NCBI RefSeq assembly: GCF_019132845.1
Contig: NZ_JAHSPR010000001.1
Span: forward strand, 372,001 to 436,000
Origin: Advenella alkanexedens
Lineage (GTDB): Bacteria > Pseudomonadota > Gammaproteobacteria > Burkholderiales > Burkholderiaceae_B
Direction of reading: 5' to 3'
Length of the DNA stretch: 64,000 nt
The notes beneath the pieces were generated by a model that saw nothing but the letters and a program-made list of their open reading frames with translations, had not been told where the DNA came from and made no database searches. Made by a program: the position numbers and the translations under genes. This document shows, one piece after another, positions 21,697-30,603 of the stretch (position 1 is its first letter; the number at the start of each line of letters is the position of its first letter).

Positions 21697-23100
21697 ATGC
21701 TGGAAGATAAAAACCACTTAAAAGGTTTATTTCACAAAACGTTATTCAAGGCCCGGCTGAGTTTATTCAGCCGGTCTTTTTTACTGCTGGCCGCCTTGCT
21801 GATTGTCAGTCTGAGCACCTGGCTGGCCGTTTTTTTCAGTATGCAGGAAGAGCCCCGTGCCATTCAATTGGCCCAACGGGTCGTGACTGCCCTCAAAATC
21901 ACACAAAAATCCCTGCTGTACGTTCCTTCCTCAGAACGTAACGCCCTGGTTATCGACCTGGCTACCGATAGTGATATCCAGTTTTTCCCCCGCCAGCTCG
22001 ACGACACCATCATTGCCTTGCCCAACACCTTTTTCTGGAACACCTTCATTAAGCATATCAAGCTGGAAACCAATGATCTCAACACCCTGGTGGCTGCCAA
22101 CATGAACGGTGAGCCAGGCATCTGGATCAGCTTTATGACCAATGATGACCTGTACTGGCTTTTACTCAAAAATGACAATTCCAAAGTATCCCTGATCAAT
22201 GAATGGCTGGGCTGGGGGATTATTGCCCTTATATTGGCGGTAACCGGTGCCGCCATTAGTGTCCGGTTTGTCAACATCCCCCTTTCGCGTCTGTCCAAAG
22301 CCGTGCAGCAGGTAGCCCGTGGTGAAAACCCGGCCCCCCTTCCCACCAATGAAGGCCCGCTGGAAATCCGCGACCTTAACCAGGCCTTCAATCGCATGGC
22401 CCGTGACCTGCGCCAGATCGAAGCCGATAAGGAACTGATGCTGGCAGGCATTTCCCATGACCTGCGCACGCCATTGGCACGCATGCGACTGGAAATTGAA
22501 CTGAGCAATGTCAGTGATGACGCCCGTGCCGCCATTGACGGAGACCTGGCCCAGATTGATCACAGTATTGGCCAGCTCATGGAGTATGCCCGACCGGCCG
22601 GTGCCATTCCCGATACCGCCATTGATGTATCAGAAGTGCTGACCATGCTTTGTCGACGCGAAAAGAACTATACCGAATCCCTGTCCGGCACACTGGATTT
22701 CAGTATAGCCCCGGGACTCTACGCCAAAATCGGCGAATTGAATCTCAAGCGCATCGTCAGCAACCTGATCGAAAATGCCCGCCGTTACGGCAAATCCGCT
22801 GACGGTGTCGTCCATATCACCGTTACTGCCCGGGAAACCGGCTCCCTGATTCATATTGATATCAGCGACCAGGGACCTGGCATCCAGAGCAAAGACATAG
22901 AGCGCCTGCTCCGCCCCTTTTCCCGTGGCGAGGTTGCCCGTACCGGCGTGAGCGGTGCAGGCCTTGGTCTTTCGATTGTCGAACGGCTGCTCAAGCACGT
23001 CGGCGGCTCGCTACGGCTCTTGCCCAACAAACCCACAGGCCTTACCGGCCACATTGAGATACCCAAAGCCAAACAGACAAACAATCAGGCAGACATCTGA
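21697..23100 (+). CDS. envZ: EnvZ-type sensor histidine kinase
   Basis: This 467-aa membrane kinase has two transmembrane helices (about 27-47 and 170-190) around a periplasmic sensor loop of about 120 residues. A HAMP segment follows. The phosphoacceptor is His254 in GISHDLRTPLARMRLE. The ATPase domain has the N box (LIENARRYG), DQGPG and GAGLGLSIV motifs. It pairs with OmpR for osmotic or envelope signalling. The signal sensed here is not visible from sequence. Confidence 0.92.
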   Translation: MLEDKNHLKGLFHKTLFKARLSLFSRSFLLLAALLIVSLSTWLAVFFSMQEEPRAIQLAQRVVTALKITQKSLLYVPSSERNALVIDLATDSDIQFFPRQLDDTIIALPNTFFWNTFIKHIKLETNDLNTLVAANMNGEPGIWISFMTNDDLYWLLLKNDNSKVSLINEWLGWGIIALILAVTGAAISVRFVNIPLSRLSKAVQQVARGENPAPLPTNEGPLEIRDLNQAFNRMARDLRQIEADKELMLAGISHDLRTPLARMRLEIELSNVSDDARAAIDGDLAQIDHSIGQLMEYARPAGAIPDTAIDVSEVLTMLCRREKNYTESLSGTLDFSIAPGLYAKIGELNLKRIVSNLIENARRYGKSADGVVHITVTARETGSLIHIDISDQGPGIQSKDIERLLRPFSRGEVARTGVSGAGLGLSIVERLLKHVGGSLRLLPNKPTGLTGHIEIPKAKQTNNQADI

Positions 23101-23157
23101 AAGCGTTAGCGTTATACTGATCCGGATCTGGAAACCTTGAGAAATAAGGAAAAAAAC

Positions 23158-23706
23158 ATGAAAACCATTGGTGACAAACTGGAAGCGTTTAAAGTAATCG
23201 GCGTCAAGCCTGGCTTCAATACACCCGAAGAAAACGGTGTTTCCGCCTTCGAAGACATTACAGAAAGCTCTTTCCCGGGAAAATGGAAAATCATCTATTT
23301 TTACCCTAAAGACTTCACCTACGTCTGCCCCACCGAAATTGTCGGTTTCAACAATCTGGTACAGGAATTTGCCAACCGTGACGCGGTTCTCATGGGCGGC
23401 TCGGTTGATAACGAATTTTGCAAATTGGCCTGGCGCCGCGAAAATGCCGAACTGGACAAACTGGGCCATTATTCATTCGCCGACTCTACCGGTTCATTAA
23501 TAGACCAACTGGGCATCCGTGACAAATCGGCCGGTGTTGCCCTGCGCGCCACCTTTATTGTCGACCCCGACAACATCATCCAGCATGTCTCAGTGAACAA
23601 CCTGAATGTTGGGCGCAACCCGGAAGAAGTCCTGCGTATTCTGGACGGCCTGCAAACCGACGAACTCTGCCCCTGCGGCCGTGAAACCGGCGGAAGCACA
23701 CTTTGA
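23158..23706 (+). CDS. ahpC: AhpC-type peroxiredoxin
   Basis: This 182-aa peroxiredoxin reduces hydrogen peroxide and organic peroxides. The peroxidatic Cys57 is in FTYVCPTEIV. The C-terminus ends in DELCPCGRETGG with C171 and C173, the pattern of the mycobacterial-type AhpC that is recycled by AhpD or thioredoxin-like partners. No AhpD or AhpF gene is near. The ATG at 23158 is chosen over an earlier in-frame ATG at 23137, because AAGGA precedes it and the family N-terminus begins MKTIGDKL. A possible -10 (TATACT, 23113-23118) overlaps the end of the gap after envZ. Confidence 0.93.
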   Translation: MKTIGDKLEAFKVIGVKPGFNTPEENGVSAFEDITESSFPGKWKIIYFYPKDFTYVCPTEIVGFNNLVQEFANRDAVLMGGSVDNEFCKLAWRRENAELDKLGHYSFADSTGSLIDQLGIRDKSAGVALRATFIVDPDNIIQHVSVNNLNVGRNPEEVLRILDGLQTDELCPCGRETGGSTL

Positions 23707-23712
23707 CATCGC

Positions 23713-23738
23713 CGCCGCCCTGAAGGACGGCGATTTTT
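23713..23738 (+). terminator. Rho-independent terminator after ahpC
   Basis: CGCCG (23713-23717) pairs with CGGCG (23728-23732), and inside it CCT pairs with AGG. ATTTTT follows directly. It starts 7 nt after the stop codon. Confidence 0.75.
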
Positions 23739-23755
23739 ACGGCGCTCAGGCGGCA

Positions 23756-23811
23756 ATCGCCTGAATTTGCTACTTGAATCGCCTGAATTTGCTACTTGAA
23801 TCGCCTGAATT
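23756..23811. repeat. 22-bp tandem repeat, about 2.5 copies
   Basis: Two identical 22-bp units start at 23756 and 23778 (each begins ATCGCCTGAATTTGC). A third, partial unit covers 23800-23811. The array is directly followed by palindromic repeat cluster 2. Confidence 0.9.
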
Positions 23812-23814
23812 ACT

Positions 23815-23881
23815 CGTTCCCACGCTCCTGCGTGGGAATGCATAACCCGTGGGCGTTACCACGCAGGAGCGTGGAAACGAG
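23815..23881. repeat. Palindromic repeat cluster 2 (GTTCCCACGC family)
   Basis: There are two palindromes, at 23815-23841 and 23853-23881, both with TCC/AGG centres between CCACGC and GCGTGG arms. The second has lost a base pair match in the outer arm (GTTACCACGC against GCGTGGAAAC). The cluster lies between the convergent ahpC and ispF genes. Confidence 0.85.
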
Positions 23882-23891
23882 GACGGCAAGA

Positions 23892-24377
23892 TCACCCCTT
23901 CGCCAGCAACACCACCACCGTTGCCGCAATCCCCTCTTTCCGGCCCAAATATCCCAAATGCTCATTGGTTTTGCCTTTCACATTCACACAATCTTCTGGC
24001 AAGCCCAAATCACTGGCAATATTGGCTACCATGGCCGGTGCATGCGGCATGATCCTGGGTGCCTGGGCGTGAATCGTGGCATCCACGTTTACTGCCTGCC
24101 AACCCGATTCCCGTACTTTCGCATAGGCCGCCCTTAGCAACACACGACTGTCCGCCCCCTTATATGCCGGATCGGTATCGGGAAAATGCCGGCCAATATC
24201 ACCCAGGCCCGCTGCCCCCAGCAAGGCATCGGTAATTGCGTGCAACAGGGCATCCGCATCAGAATGCCCCTTAAGCCCGTGCGTGTGCGGTATGGTTACA
24301 CCACCCAAAATCAAAGGCCGGCCCTCAACCAGTGCATGCACGTCAAACCCCTGACCTACTCTGAAAGGTACTGTCAT
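23892..24377 (-). CDS. ispF: 2-C-methyl-D-erythritol 2,4-cyclodiphosphate synthase
   Basis: This 161-aa enzyme of the MEP isoprenoid pathway closes the cyclic diphosphate and releases CMP. The zinc-binding Asp12 and His14 lie in GQGFDVHAL. The motif [21 protein letters not shown] and the C-terminal segment [16 protein letters not shown] are typical. Length is normal. It lies downstream of ispD, 129 nt away, which is a wider gap than the usual tight ispDF pairing. Confidence 0.97.
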   Translation of the reverse strand: MTVPFRVGQGFDVHALVEGRPLILGGVTIPHTHGLKGHSDADALLHAITDALLGAAGLGDIGRHFPDTDPAYKGADSRVLLRAAYAKVRESGWQAVNVDATIHAQAPRIMPHAPAMVANIASDLGLPEDCVNVKGKTNEHLGYLGRKEGIAATVVVLLAKG

Positions 24378-24506
24378 TTCTTTTCCTGTTCAATTCTTTA
24401 CTTTACATCCAAACTTTTTTTTCAAGCCTCAGACCACTTCACCAGACCTGATTCAAACACGCCCCGGCAAGCGGCACCGTCAATAAAGACGCTCGCCTGT
24501 CAGGCA

Positions 24507-25208
24507 TTATAGCCAATGCGCCATCATGTCAAAATCAGCCGGCCAGGTCACCTTCAGGTTCTCGATACTTCCCTTAACCAGCAAAGGGGCATACCCGCAA
24601 AATTCCATGGCCGAAGCCTCGTCCGTTACCTCAAACCCCTGCGCCCTGGCCTTTTGCAAGGCATCGCGCAAAGGCCCGGCCCTGAACATCTGCGGTGTTT
24701 GCGCCAGCCACAGGCCGTCACGCGGCACCGTGCTTTCGATCACCTCCAAACCATTATCCACCACCGCCCTTTTAACCGTATCCGGAACGGGCGTTGCCAG
24801 AATACCGCCCCGGTCATGCAACAGACAGGTTTGAATCAGCGCCGCCAGGGAATCGGCACGCAAACCCGGACGGGCCGCATCGTGCACCAGCACCCAATCG
24901 TGATCGGCCGCCTGGCTGGCCAACAAGGTATTCAGCACCGTATCGGCCCGGCTGGCACCACCACTATGATGAATGCTGACCCGTGCCGGTTCTGGCATGA
25001 CACAAGCGGCAATATAGGCATCACCCGGTGCCACGCCAATATGCACCCGGTCAATACCGGCATGGCTTAACAAAGCCTTAACCGTATGCACCAGCATGGG
25101 CACGCCATTAATCACACGATACTGTTTGGGGCCCGAATGGCCGCTACCTTGTGCACGTGCACCAACACCACCGGCAGGAATCAGGGCGATTATTTTTTCA
25201 TTCATCAT
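24507..25208 (-). CDS. ispD: 2-C-methyl-D-erythritol 4-phosphate cytidylyltransferase
   Basis: This 233-aa MEP-pathway enzyme couples MEP to CTP. The N-terminal CTP-binding loop reads IPAGGVGARAQGSG...PKQY. Further family motifs are VHDAARPGL and TDEASAMEFCGY. It precedes ispF on the reverse strand and is divergent from mfd. Length and motifs are normal. Confidence 0.96.
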   Translation of the reverse strand: MMNEKIIALIPAGGVGARAQGSGHSGPKQYRVINGVPMLVHTVKALLSHAGIDRVHIGVAPGDAYIAACVMPEPARVSIHHSGGASRADTVLNTLLASQAADHDWVLVHDAARPGLRADSLAALIQTCLLHDRGGILATPVPDTVKRAVVDNGLEVIESTVPRDGLWLAQTPQMFRAGPLRDALQKARAQGFEVTDEASAMEFCGYAPLLVKGSIENLKVTWPADFDMMAHWL

Positions 25209-25387
25209 GCTTCAATACCGGGAAATCCCGTCAATACACAAAAACAGCATTATTGCACACGCGAGGCCGCCTGCATGACAGCGGCCCTGAATACGGTTAA
25301 AACCGGCAGGCAAAGACCCGCCCGCCCAGGCTGCCCAACTTGCCACACATGACACCGGGTCAAAAGTATCCAAGAACTGTGCAGGTC

Positions 25388-25416
25388 TTAAAAGCACCCC
25401 ACATCGCTGTTAAAAT
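25388..25416 (+). promoter_or_regulatory. Possible sigma-70 promoter for mfd
   Basis: TTAAAA (25388-25393) and TAAAAT (25411-25416) are separated by exactly 17 nt. This puts transcription start near 25423, about 26 nt before the GTG start of mfd. The -35 match is only 4 of 6. Confidence 0.4.
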
Positions 25417-25448
25417 AGACCCTTTGAATCCCCCACTTTCCGACTGCT

Positions 25449-28400
25449 GTGTCTTTACCTTCAATACCCAAACTGCTTTCCAGCCTGAAGCCCGGCCAAC
25501 GATTCAACCATCCCTGCCCGGCCGGTTCGGGAGATGCCTGGCTATTGGCTGAACTGGCCCAGGCCACCCGAAAAACCATTGTTGTGCTGTGTGCCGACCC
25601 CTTGCAGGCGCAGCGGTTGGCCGAAGAAACCAAACGTTTCAACCCGCAAGTCAAGGCACGCCAGCTCCCCGATTGGGAAACCCTGCCCTATGACGGCTTT
25701 TCACCCCACCAGGACCTTATTTCCGCACGCCTGAAAACCCTGCATGCCCTCATGCTTGAAGAGGTGGACATCCTTACCGTACCGGTCACCACGGCCCTGT
25801 ACCGGCTACCGCCCCCCTCTTTTCTGGCTGCCTACACCTTTTCATTCAAAAAAGGCGATCGCGTTAATGAGTCAGCCCTGCGTGAACAACTCATCCTGGC
25901 CAACTACACCCATGTAACCCAGGTAACCGCCGCCGGTGAGTTCTGCATCCGCGGCAGCTTGATTGACCTGTTCCCCATGGGTTCGGTGGTGCCTTACCGG
26001 ATCGATCTTTTCGATGATGAAATAGACTCCATCCGCAGTTTTGATATCGACACCCAGCGCAGCCTGTACCCGGTCAATGAAATCCAGCTCTTGCCCGGCC
26101 GTGAGTTTCCCATGGATGAAGAAGCCCGCACCCGGTTCCGTTCGCGCTTTCGGGAAGTATTTGAGGGCGACCCGTCCCGCTGCCTGCCCTATAAAGACGT
26201 GGGTAACGGCATTGCCTTTGCCGGCATCGAATACTACCTGCCGCTGTTTTTTGATGAAACCGCCACCCTGTTCAATTACTTGAAGCCTGAAACCATCACG
26301 GTCACCCTGGGTGATCTGGAAGATGCAATTGCACGCTTTCACAGTGACACCCACAGTCGCTACAACTTCATCAAATCAGACCGCGAACGGCCCGTGTTGC
26401 CGCCCGAACAGCTGTTCCTGTCACGAGAACAAATTTACAACCAGTTCAAAAATTTCGCCCGCCTTCACCTGGACAGCAAACAGGCCTCGGAAGAAATCAT
26501 CCCCGCACCCGATGTAGCCGTTGCCCGTCGTGCCGAACACCCCTTTGCCAAGTTGCAGGAAATGCTCGAACGCGGACAACATAAAATTTTACTGTGCGCC
26601 GATTCGGCCGGCCGTCGCGAAACCCTGCTGCAAATGTTGCAGGAGCACATGCTGACACCCGCCACCAGCCAGGAAACCATTCACGAATTTATCGGATCCG
26701 AGTCCGCTTTCGGCATGGTGGTGGCTCCCATCAATACCGGCTTTCTGGTCAAGCACCTTAACTTTGTCCTGCTCACCGAAAACGAACTGTACCCCGGCAC
26801 GGCCACTTACACCCAACGCCGCCGCAGGCAGCAGGAACGCAGCAGCGATGTGGACGCCATGGTGCGCGACCTGTCCGAACTGCGCGAAGGCGACCCGGTG
26901 GTGCATGTCCAGTACGGCATTGGCCGCTATCATGGCCTGGTCAATATGGACTTGGGCGAAGGCAACGTCGAACTGTTACACCTGGAATATGCCAATAAAA
27001 GCACCCTGTACGTACCGGTTTCACAATTGCATGTCATTGCCCGCTACAGCGGTGCCGACCCCGAACATGCCCCCCTGCACCAGCTGGGCTCGGGCCAGTG
27101 GGACAAGGCCCGTAAAAAAGCCGCCAAACAAATCCGCGATGCCGCTGCCGAACTGCTTAACCTGTATGCCCTGCGGGCCGCACGCCAGGGTTATTCCTTC
27201 AAGCTGCCCTTTAGCGATTACCAAAGTTTTGTGGAAGGCTTCGGTTTTGAGGAAACCGCTGATCAGGCCGCTGCCATTGAGGCCGTCATCAATGACATGA
27301 CTTCAGGCAAACCCATGGACCGGCTGGTGTGCGGTGATGTGGGTTTTGGCAAAACCGAAGTGGCCCTGCGCGCTGCCTTCCTGAGTGTAGCCAATGGCAA
27401 ACAGGTGGCCTTGCTATGCCCCACCACCCTGCTGGCCGAACAACACGCCCAAACCTTCGCCGACCGCTTTGCCGACTGGCCTGTGAACGTGGCCGAACTG
27501 TCACGTTTCAGGTCTGGCAAAGAAGTGGCAGCCACCATAGAAGGCATTGCCAAAGGCACGGTGGACATCGTCATTGGCACCCATAAAATCCTTTCCAAAG
27601 ACGTCCAGTTCAAGGAGCTGGGCCTGGTGATTATTGATGAAGAACACCGCTTTGGCGTGCGCCAGAAAGAGGCCCTGAAAGCCCTGCGCGCCGAAGTCGA
27701 TGTGTTAACCCTGACCGCCACCCCGATTCCGCGTACCCTGGGCATGTCACTGGAAGGCATCCGTGATTTTTCAGTGATTGCCACCGCCCCGCAAAAACGG
27801 CTGGCCATTAAAACTTTTGTGCGCCGTGAAGACGGCAGCACCATTCGCGAGGCCGTGCTGCGTGAACTCAAGCGTGGCGGACAGGTTTACTTCCTGCATA
27901 ATGAAGTGGAAACCATCAACAACCGCAAGGCACGTCTGCAAGAGCTGGTGCCCGAGGCACGCATTGCCGTGGCCCATGGCCAAATGCCCGAGCGAGAACT
28001 GGAAGAAGTCATGAAAGGCTTCTACCAGCAGCGTTTCAATGTGCTGCTGTGCACCACCATTATTGAAACCGGGATTGACGTGCCCAGCGCCAACACAATT
28101 ATTATCCATCGTGCCGACCGCCTGGGTCTGGCCCAGCTGCACCAGTTGCGTGGCCGGGTTGGCCGCTCACACCATCAGGCCTATGCCTACCTGTTAACGC
28201 CGGGCGAGGATGCGATTACCAACAATGCCAAAAAACGCCTTGAAGCAATCCAATCCATGGAAGAACTGGGCTCGGGCTTTTTCCTGGCCATGCACGACCT
28301 GGAAATCCGAGGTACCGGCGAAGTGCTGGGCGAATCACAATCGGGCAATATCCATGAAATCGGTTTTTCCATGTACACCGACATGCTGAACGAGGCGGTA

Positions 28401-28883
28401 CGCGCCCTGAAAGCCGGTGAAGAACCCGATCTGGAGTCGCCTTTTGCCCCCGTCTGTGAAGTCAAGCTGCATACTTCCGCCCTGCTGCCTTCGGATTACT
28501 GTGGCGATGTCCATGCCCGCCTGGCGATTTACAAACGCCTGTCACACGCCAAAAACGAAGACGAGCTACTGAGCATACAGGAAGAACTGATCGACCGTTT
28601 TGGCAAACTGCCCGAACCGGCCGTCATGCTGATCACCACCCACAGGCTGCGTATTCTGGCCGAACCGCTGGGCATTATCCGCCTTGATATCAGCGATGAA
28701 CAGGCCATGCTGCATTTTGGCCCCAAAGCCAATATAGACCCCCTGCGCATGATAGAGCTGGTGCAGAGACAAAAACACATCCGCTTTAGCGGTGCCGACA
28801 AACTGCGCATGGAACTGGCTAAAATGCCCGATATCAACCAGCGCATGAATGCGGTACGCCAGCTGCTGAAATCCCTATACTGA
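25449..28883 (+). CDS. mfd: Transcription-repair coupling factor
   Basis: This 1144-aa translocase removes stalled RNA polymerase and recruits UvrA. It has an N-terminal UvrB-like region and an RNA polymerase-interacting CarD-like domain near residues 478-545 (REGDPVVHVQYGIGRY). The RecG-like helicase core has Walker A GDVGFGKTEV near 627 and the DEEH box (IIDEEHRFG) near 728. The C-terminal TRCF domain is complete. The start is GTG at 25449. It is monocistronic or runs on into serB, 57 nt downstream. Confidence 0.97.
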   Translation: MSLPSIPKLLSSLKPGQRFNHPCPAGSGDAWLLAELAQATRKTIVVLCADPLQAQRLAEETKRFNPQVKARQLPDWETLPYDGFSPHQDLISARLKTLHALMLEEVDILTVPVTTALYRLPPPSFLAAYTFSFKKGDRVNESALREQLILANYTHVTQVTAAGEFCIRGSLIDLFPMGSVVPYRIDLFDDEIDSIRSFDIDTQRSLYPVNEIQLLPGREFPMDEEARTRFRSRFREVFEGDPSRCLPYKDVGNGIAFAGIEYYLPLFFDETATLFNYLKPETITVTLGDLEDAIARFHSDTHSRYNFIKSDRERPVLPPEQLFLSREQIYNQFKNFARLHLDSKQASEEIIPAPDVAVARRAEHPFAKLQEMLERGQHKILLCADSAGRRETLLQMLQEHMLTPATSQETIHEFIGSESAFGMVVAPINTGFLVKHLNFVLLTENELYPGTATYTQRRRRQQERSSDVDAMVRDLSELREGDPVVHVQYGIGRYHGLVNMDLGEGNVELLHLEYANKSTLYVPVSQLHVIARYSGADPEHAPLHQLGSGQWDKARKKAAKQIRDAAAELLNLYALRAARQGYSFKLPFSDYQSFVEGFGFEETADQAAAIEAVINDMTSGKPMDRLVCGDVGFGKTEVALRAAFLSVANGKQVALLCPTTLLAEQHAQTFADRFADWPVNVAELSRFRSGKEVAATIEGIAKGTVDIVIGTHKILSKDVQFKELGLVIIDEEHRFGVRQKEALKALRAEVDVLTLTATPIPRTLGMSLEGIRDFSVIATAPQKRLAIKTFVRREDGSTIREAVLRELKRGGQVYFLHNEVETINNRKARLQELVPEARIAVAHGQMPERELEEVMKGFYQQRFNVLLCTTIIETGIDVPSANTIIIHRADRLGLAQLHQLRGRVGRSHHQAYAYLLTPGEDAITNNAKKRLEAIQSMEELGSGFFLAMHDLEIRGTGEVLGESQSGNIHEIGFSMYTDMLNEAVRALKAGEEPDLESPFAPVCEVKLHTSALLPSDYCGDVHARLAIYKRLSHAKNEDELLSIQEELIDRFGKLPEPAVMLITTHRLRILAEPLGIIRLDISDEQAMLHFGPKANIDPLRMIELVQRQKHIRFSGADKLRMELAKMPDINQRMNAVRQLLKSLY

Positions 28884-28940
28884 CTGTTTGTTTACACTTA
28901 AAATCACTCAAGCATAAACCAATTTATTTTAATCCAAACC

Positions 28941-29795
28941 ATGACCACACACCTTATCCTGCAAACTTCAAGCATTCTTGGCAACCTGATTGAACATGCT
29001 GCCGCCATTTCAAGCGCCAATGGCATTCATCACATCAACAGCTGCGCTGCCCGCCTGATCGACGTGGATCCCGCCAGCCGTGAAGAAATCATGCAATGGG
29101 CAGCCGCCAACCGGGTGGATACGGCTTTCATCAATGATTACAAACCTCTTACCGAGATGAAAGTGCTGGCCATGGATATGGACTCTACCTTGATTAACAT
29201 TGAGTGCATTGACGAAATTGCCGATATGGCCGGACGCAAGCAACAGGTGTCGGCCATTACCGAAGCAGCCATGCGGGGTGAAATCAAGGATTTTTCAGAA
29301 AGCCTGCGTCGTCGGGTGGCCTTGCTCGAAGGCGTACCGGCCAGTGCGCTTGAAAAAGTGTATGAAGAACGCTTGCGCCTGAATCCCGGCGCGGAAAAAC
29401 TGGTCCAGGGTGCACAAGCGGCCGGCCTGAAAGTATTGCTGGTGTCCGGCGGCTTTACATTCTTTACCGAAAGGCTGCAGGCACGGTTGGGGCTTGATGA
29501 GATTCATGCCAATACGCTGGAGATTGAAAACGGTGTGTTAACCGGCCACGTGCTGGGAGATATTGTAGATGGCCAGGCCAAGGCAAATTTCCTGAAAGCG
29601 CTGGCAGAAAAAGAAAATGCCCTGCCCGAGCAATGCATTGCCATGGGTGATGGTGCGAATGACCTGATTATGATGGGCCATGCGGCTTATTCAGTGGCTT
29701 ACCGGGCAAAACCGGTGGTGCAGGCACAGGCGGCTTTCAGCATTAATTATTCGGGGCTGGATGCGGTGCTGAATTATTTTAAACAGGATGCCTGA
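28941..29795 (+). CDS. serB: Phosphoserine phosphatase
   Basis: This 284-aa HAD-family enzyme catalyses the last step of serine synthesis. The catalytic motif AMDMDSTLI has Asp79 and Asp81. Motif II is LLVSGGFTFF and motif III is AMGDGANDLIMM. The N-terminal 70 residues form the regulatory-like region usual for the longer SerB type. It follows mfd on the same strand, a common pairing in betaproteobacteria. Confidence 0.96.
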   Translation: MTTHLILQTSSILGNLIEHAAAISSANGIHHINSCAARLIDVDPASREEIMQWAAANRVDTAFINDYKPLTEMKVLAMDMDSTLINIECIDEIADMAGRKQQVSAITEAAMRGEIKDFSESLRRRVALLEGVPASALEKVYEERLRLNPGAEKLVQGAQAAGLKVLLVSGGFTFFTERLQARLGLDEIHANTLEIENGVLTGHVLGDIVDGQAKANFLKALAEKENALPEQCIAMGDGANDLIMMGHAAYSVAYRAKPVVQAQAAFSINYSGLDAVLNYFKQDA

Positions 29796-29802
29796 AGCAC
29801 CT

Positions 29803-29921
29803 CGTTATACGCTGGTTTCCTTAAACAGGTATAAGGGGTATTGCCCCCCTATTGGGGGTGCGATTCTGCCCGCAGGGCGGTTGGAGCAACACCAATAGGG
29901 GCAATACCCCGCTTTATAACG
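29803..29921. repeat. Large imperfect inverted repeat downstream of serB
   Basis: The outer arms CGTTATA (29803-29809) and TATAACG (29915-29921) pair. The inner arms (29835-29860 and 29890-29910) share GGGGTATTGCCCC-type sequence and its complement. The left inner arm also contains two self-complementary G/C-run palindromes. The centre holds a small hairpin GCCC-GCA-GGGC. No gene fits here. Confidence 0.7.
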
Positions 29922-30033
29922 AAGCCGAAGCCACTACCCCAGCCTATCCCGTTTCATCACAAACCCAAAATCCTGGCTTTGGCCTCACCCTAATTATTAT
30001 GATAGGGTACACGGCCAGTTCCGTTTTGTACTA

Positions 30034-30067
30034 AAAAAGCCTGGCTATTTGCATAACCAGGCTTTTT
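30034..30067. terminator. Bidirectional terminator between serB and the nuo operon
   Basis: The perfect 11-bp arms AAAAAGCCTGG (30034-30044) and CCAGGCTTTTT (30057-30067) flank a 12-nt loop. The A and T runs allow termination from both sides. It separates serB from the convergent DUF2818 gene. Confidence 0.85.
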
Positions 30068-30095
30068 CATGAAATACTTCCGTATATCACATATC

Positions 30096-30593
30096 TTAAA
30101 CGTGTTTTTTGGGGTGCCGCAATAAATGCCGGAACACAAATCCCGGATAGGCCATCACGACATACAAACAGGCAAAAATGGCCCAGAACTCCCAACCCTG
30201 GGCAATCGGATTGGTATAGTAAGCCTCTAGTGCAAAACCCACGGCAGCAACCACAAAGAAAAACACAGTCACTTCCATCAGCCGATTTACAAAAGTTTTC
30301 ACCTTAAGATGGGGAGTCATTACTTGCCCTGGCAGATAAACACCACCCACTATCAAGGCCACACCCACCGCCAGCATCAGGGTATCAGAAGCAGGCCGTG
30401 ACAGCAAATAACAACCCGCCCCTACCGCCACATAAGCCAACAAGGCCCGCAAAAAGTAAAACAGGCCATTTTTATCAGGTTCACCCTGCTGCTTCCACGG
30501 CACGAAAGCAAACGCCCTTTCAGTCAGAAATGGCAACAATGCCGTGGCAAAAGCCAGAAGAATCAGTAACCAAATGGCAGAAGCAGGAAACAT
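30096..30593 (-). CDS. DUF2818 family membrane protein, enlarged form
   Basis: This 165-aa membrane protein of unknown function follows nuoN after 10 nt. The N-terminus (IWLLILLAFATALLPFLTERAFAF) and C-terminus (QGWEFWAIFACLYVVMAYPGFVFR) match DUF2818, a family found after nuoN in Burkholderiales. Usual members are about 100 aa. This one has roughly 60 extra residues in the middle, adding about two more membrane helices. The position suggests a role connected with complex I, but that is inference. Confidence 0.75.
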   Translation of the reverse strand: MFPASAIWLLILLAFATALLPFLTERAFAFVPWKQQGEPDKNGLFYFLRALLAYVAVGAGCYLLSRPASDTLMLAVGVALIVGGVYLPGQVMTPHLKVKTFVNRLMEVTVFFFVVAAVGFALEAYYTNPIAQGWEFWAIFACLYVVMAYPGFVFRHLLRHPKKHV

Positions 30594-30603
30594 ATGCAGA
30601 ACC

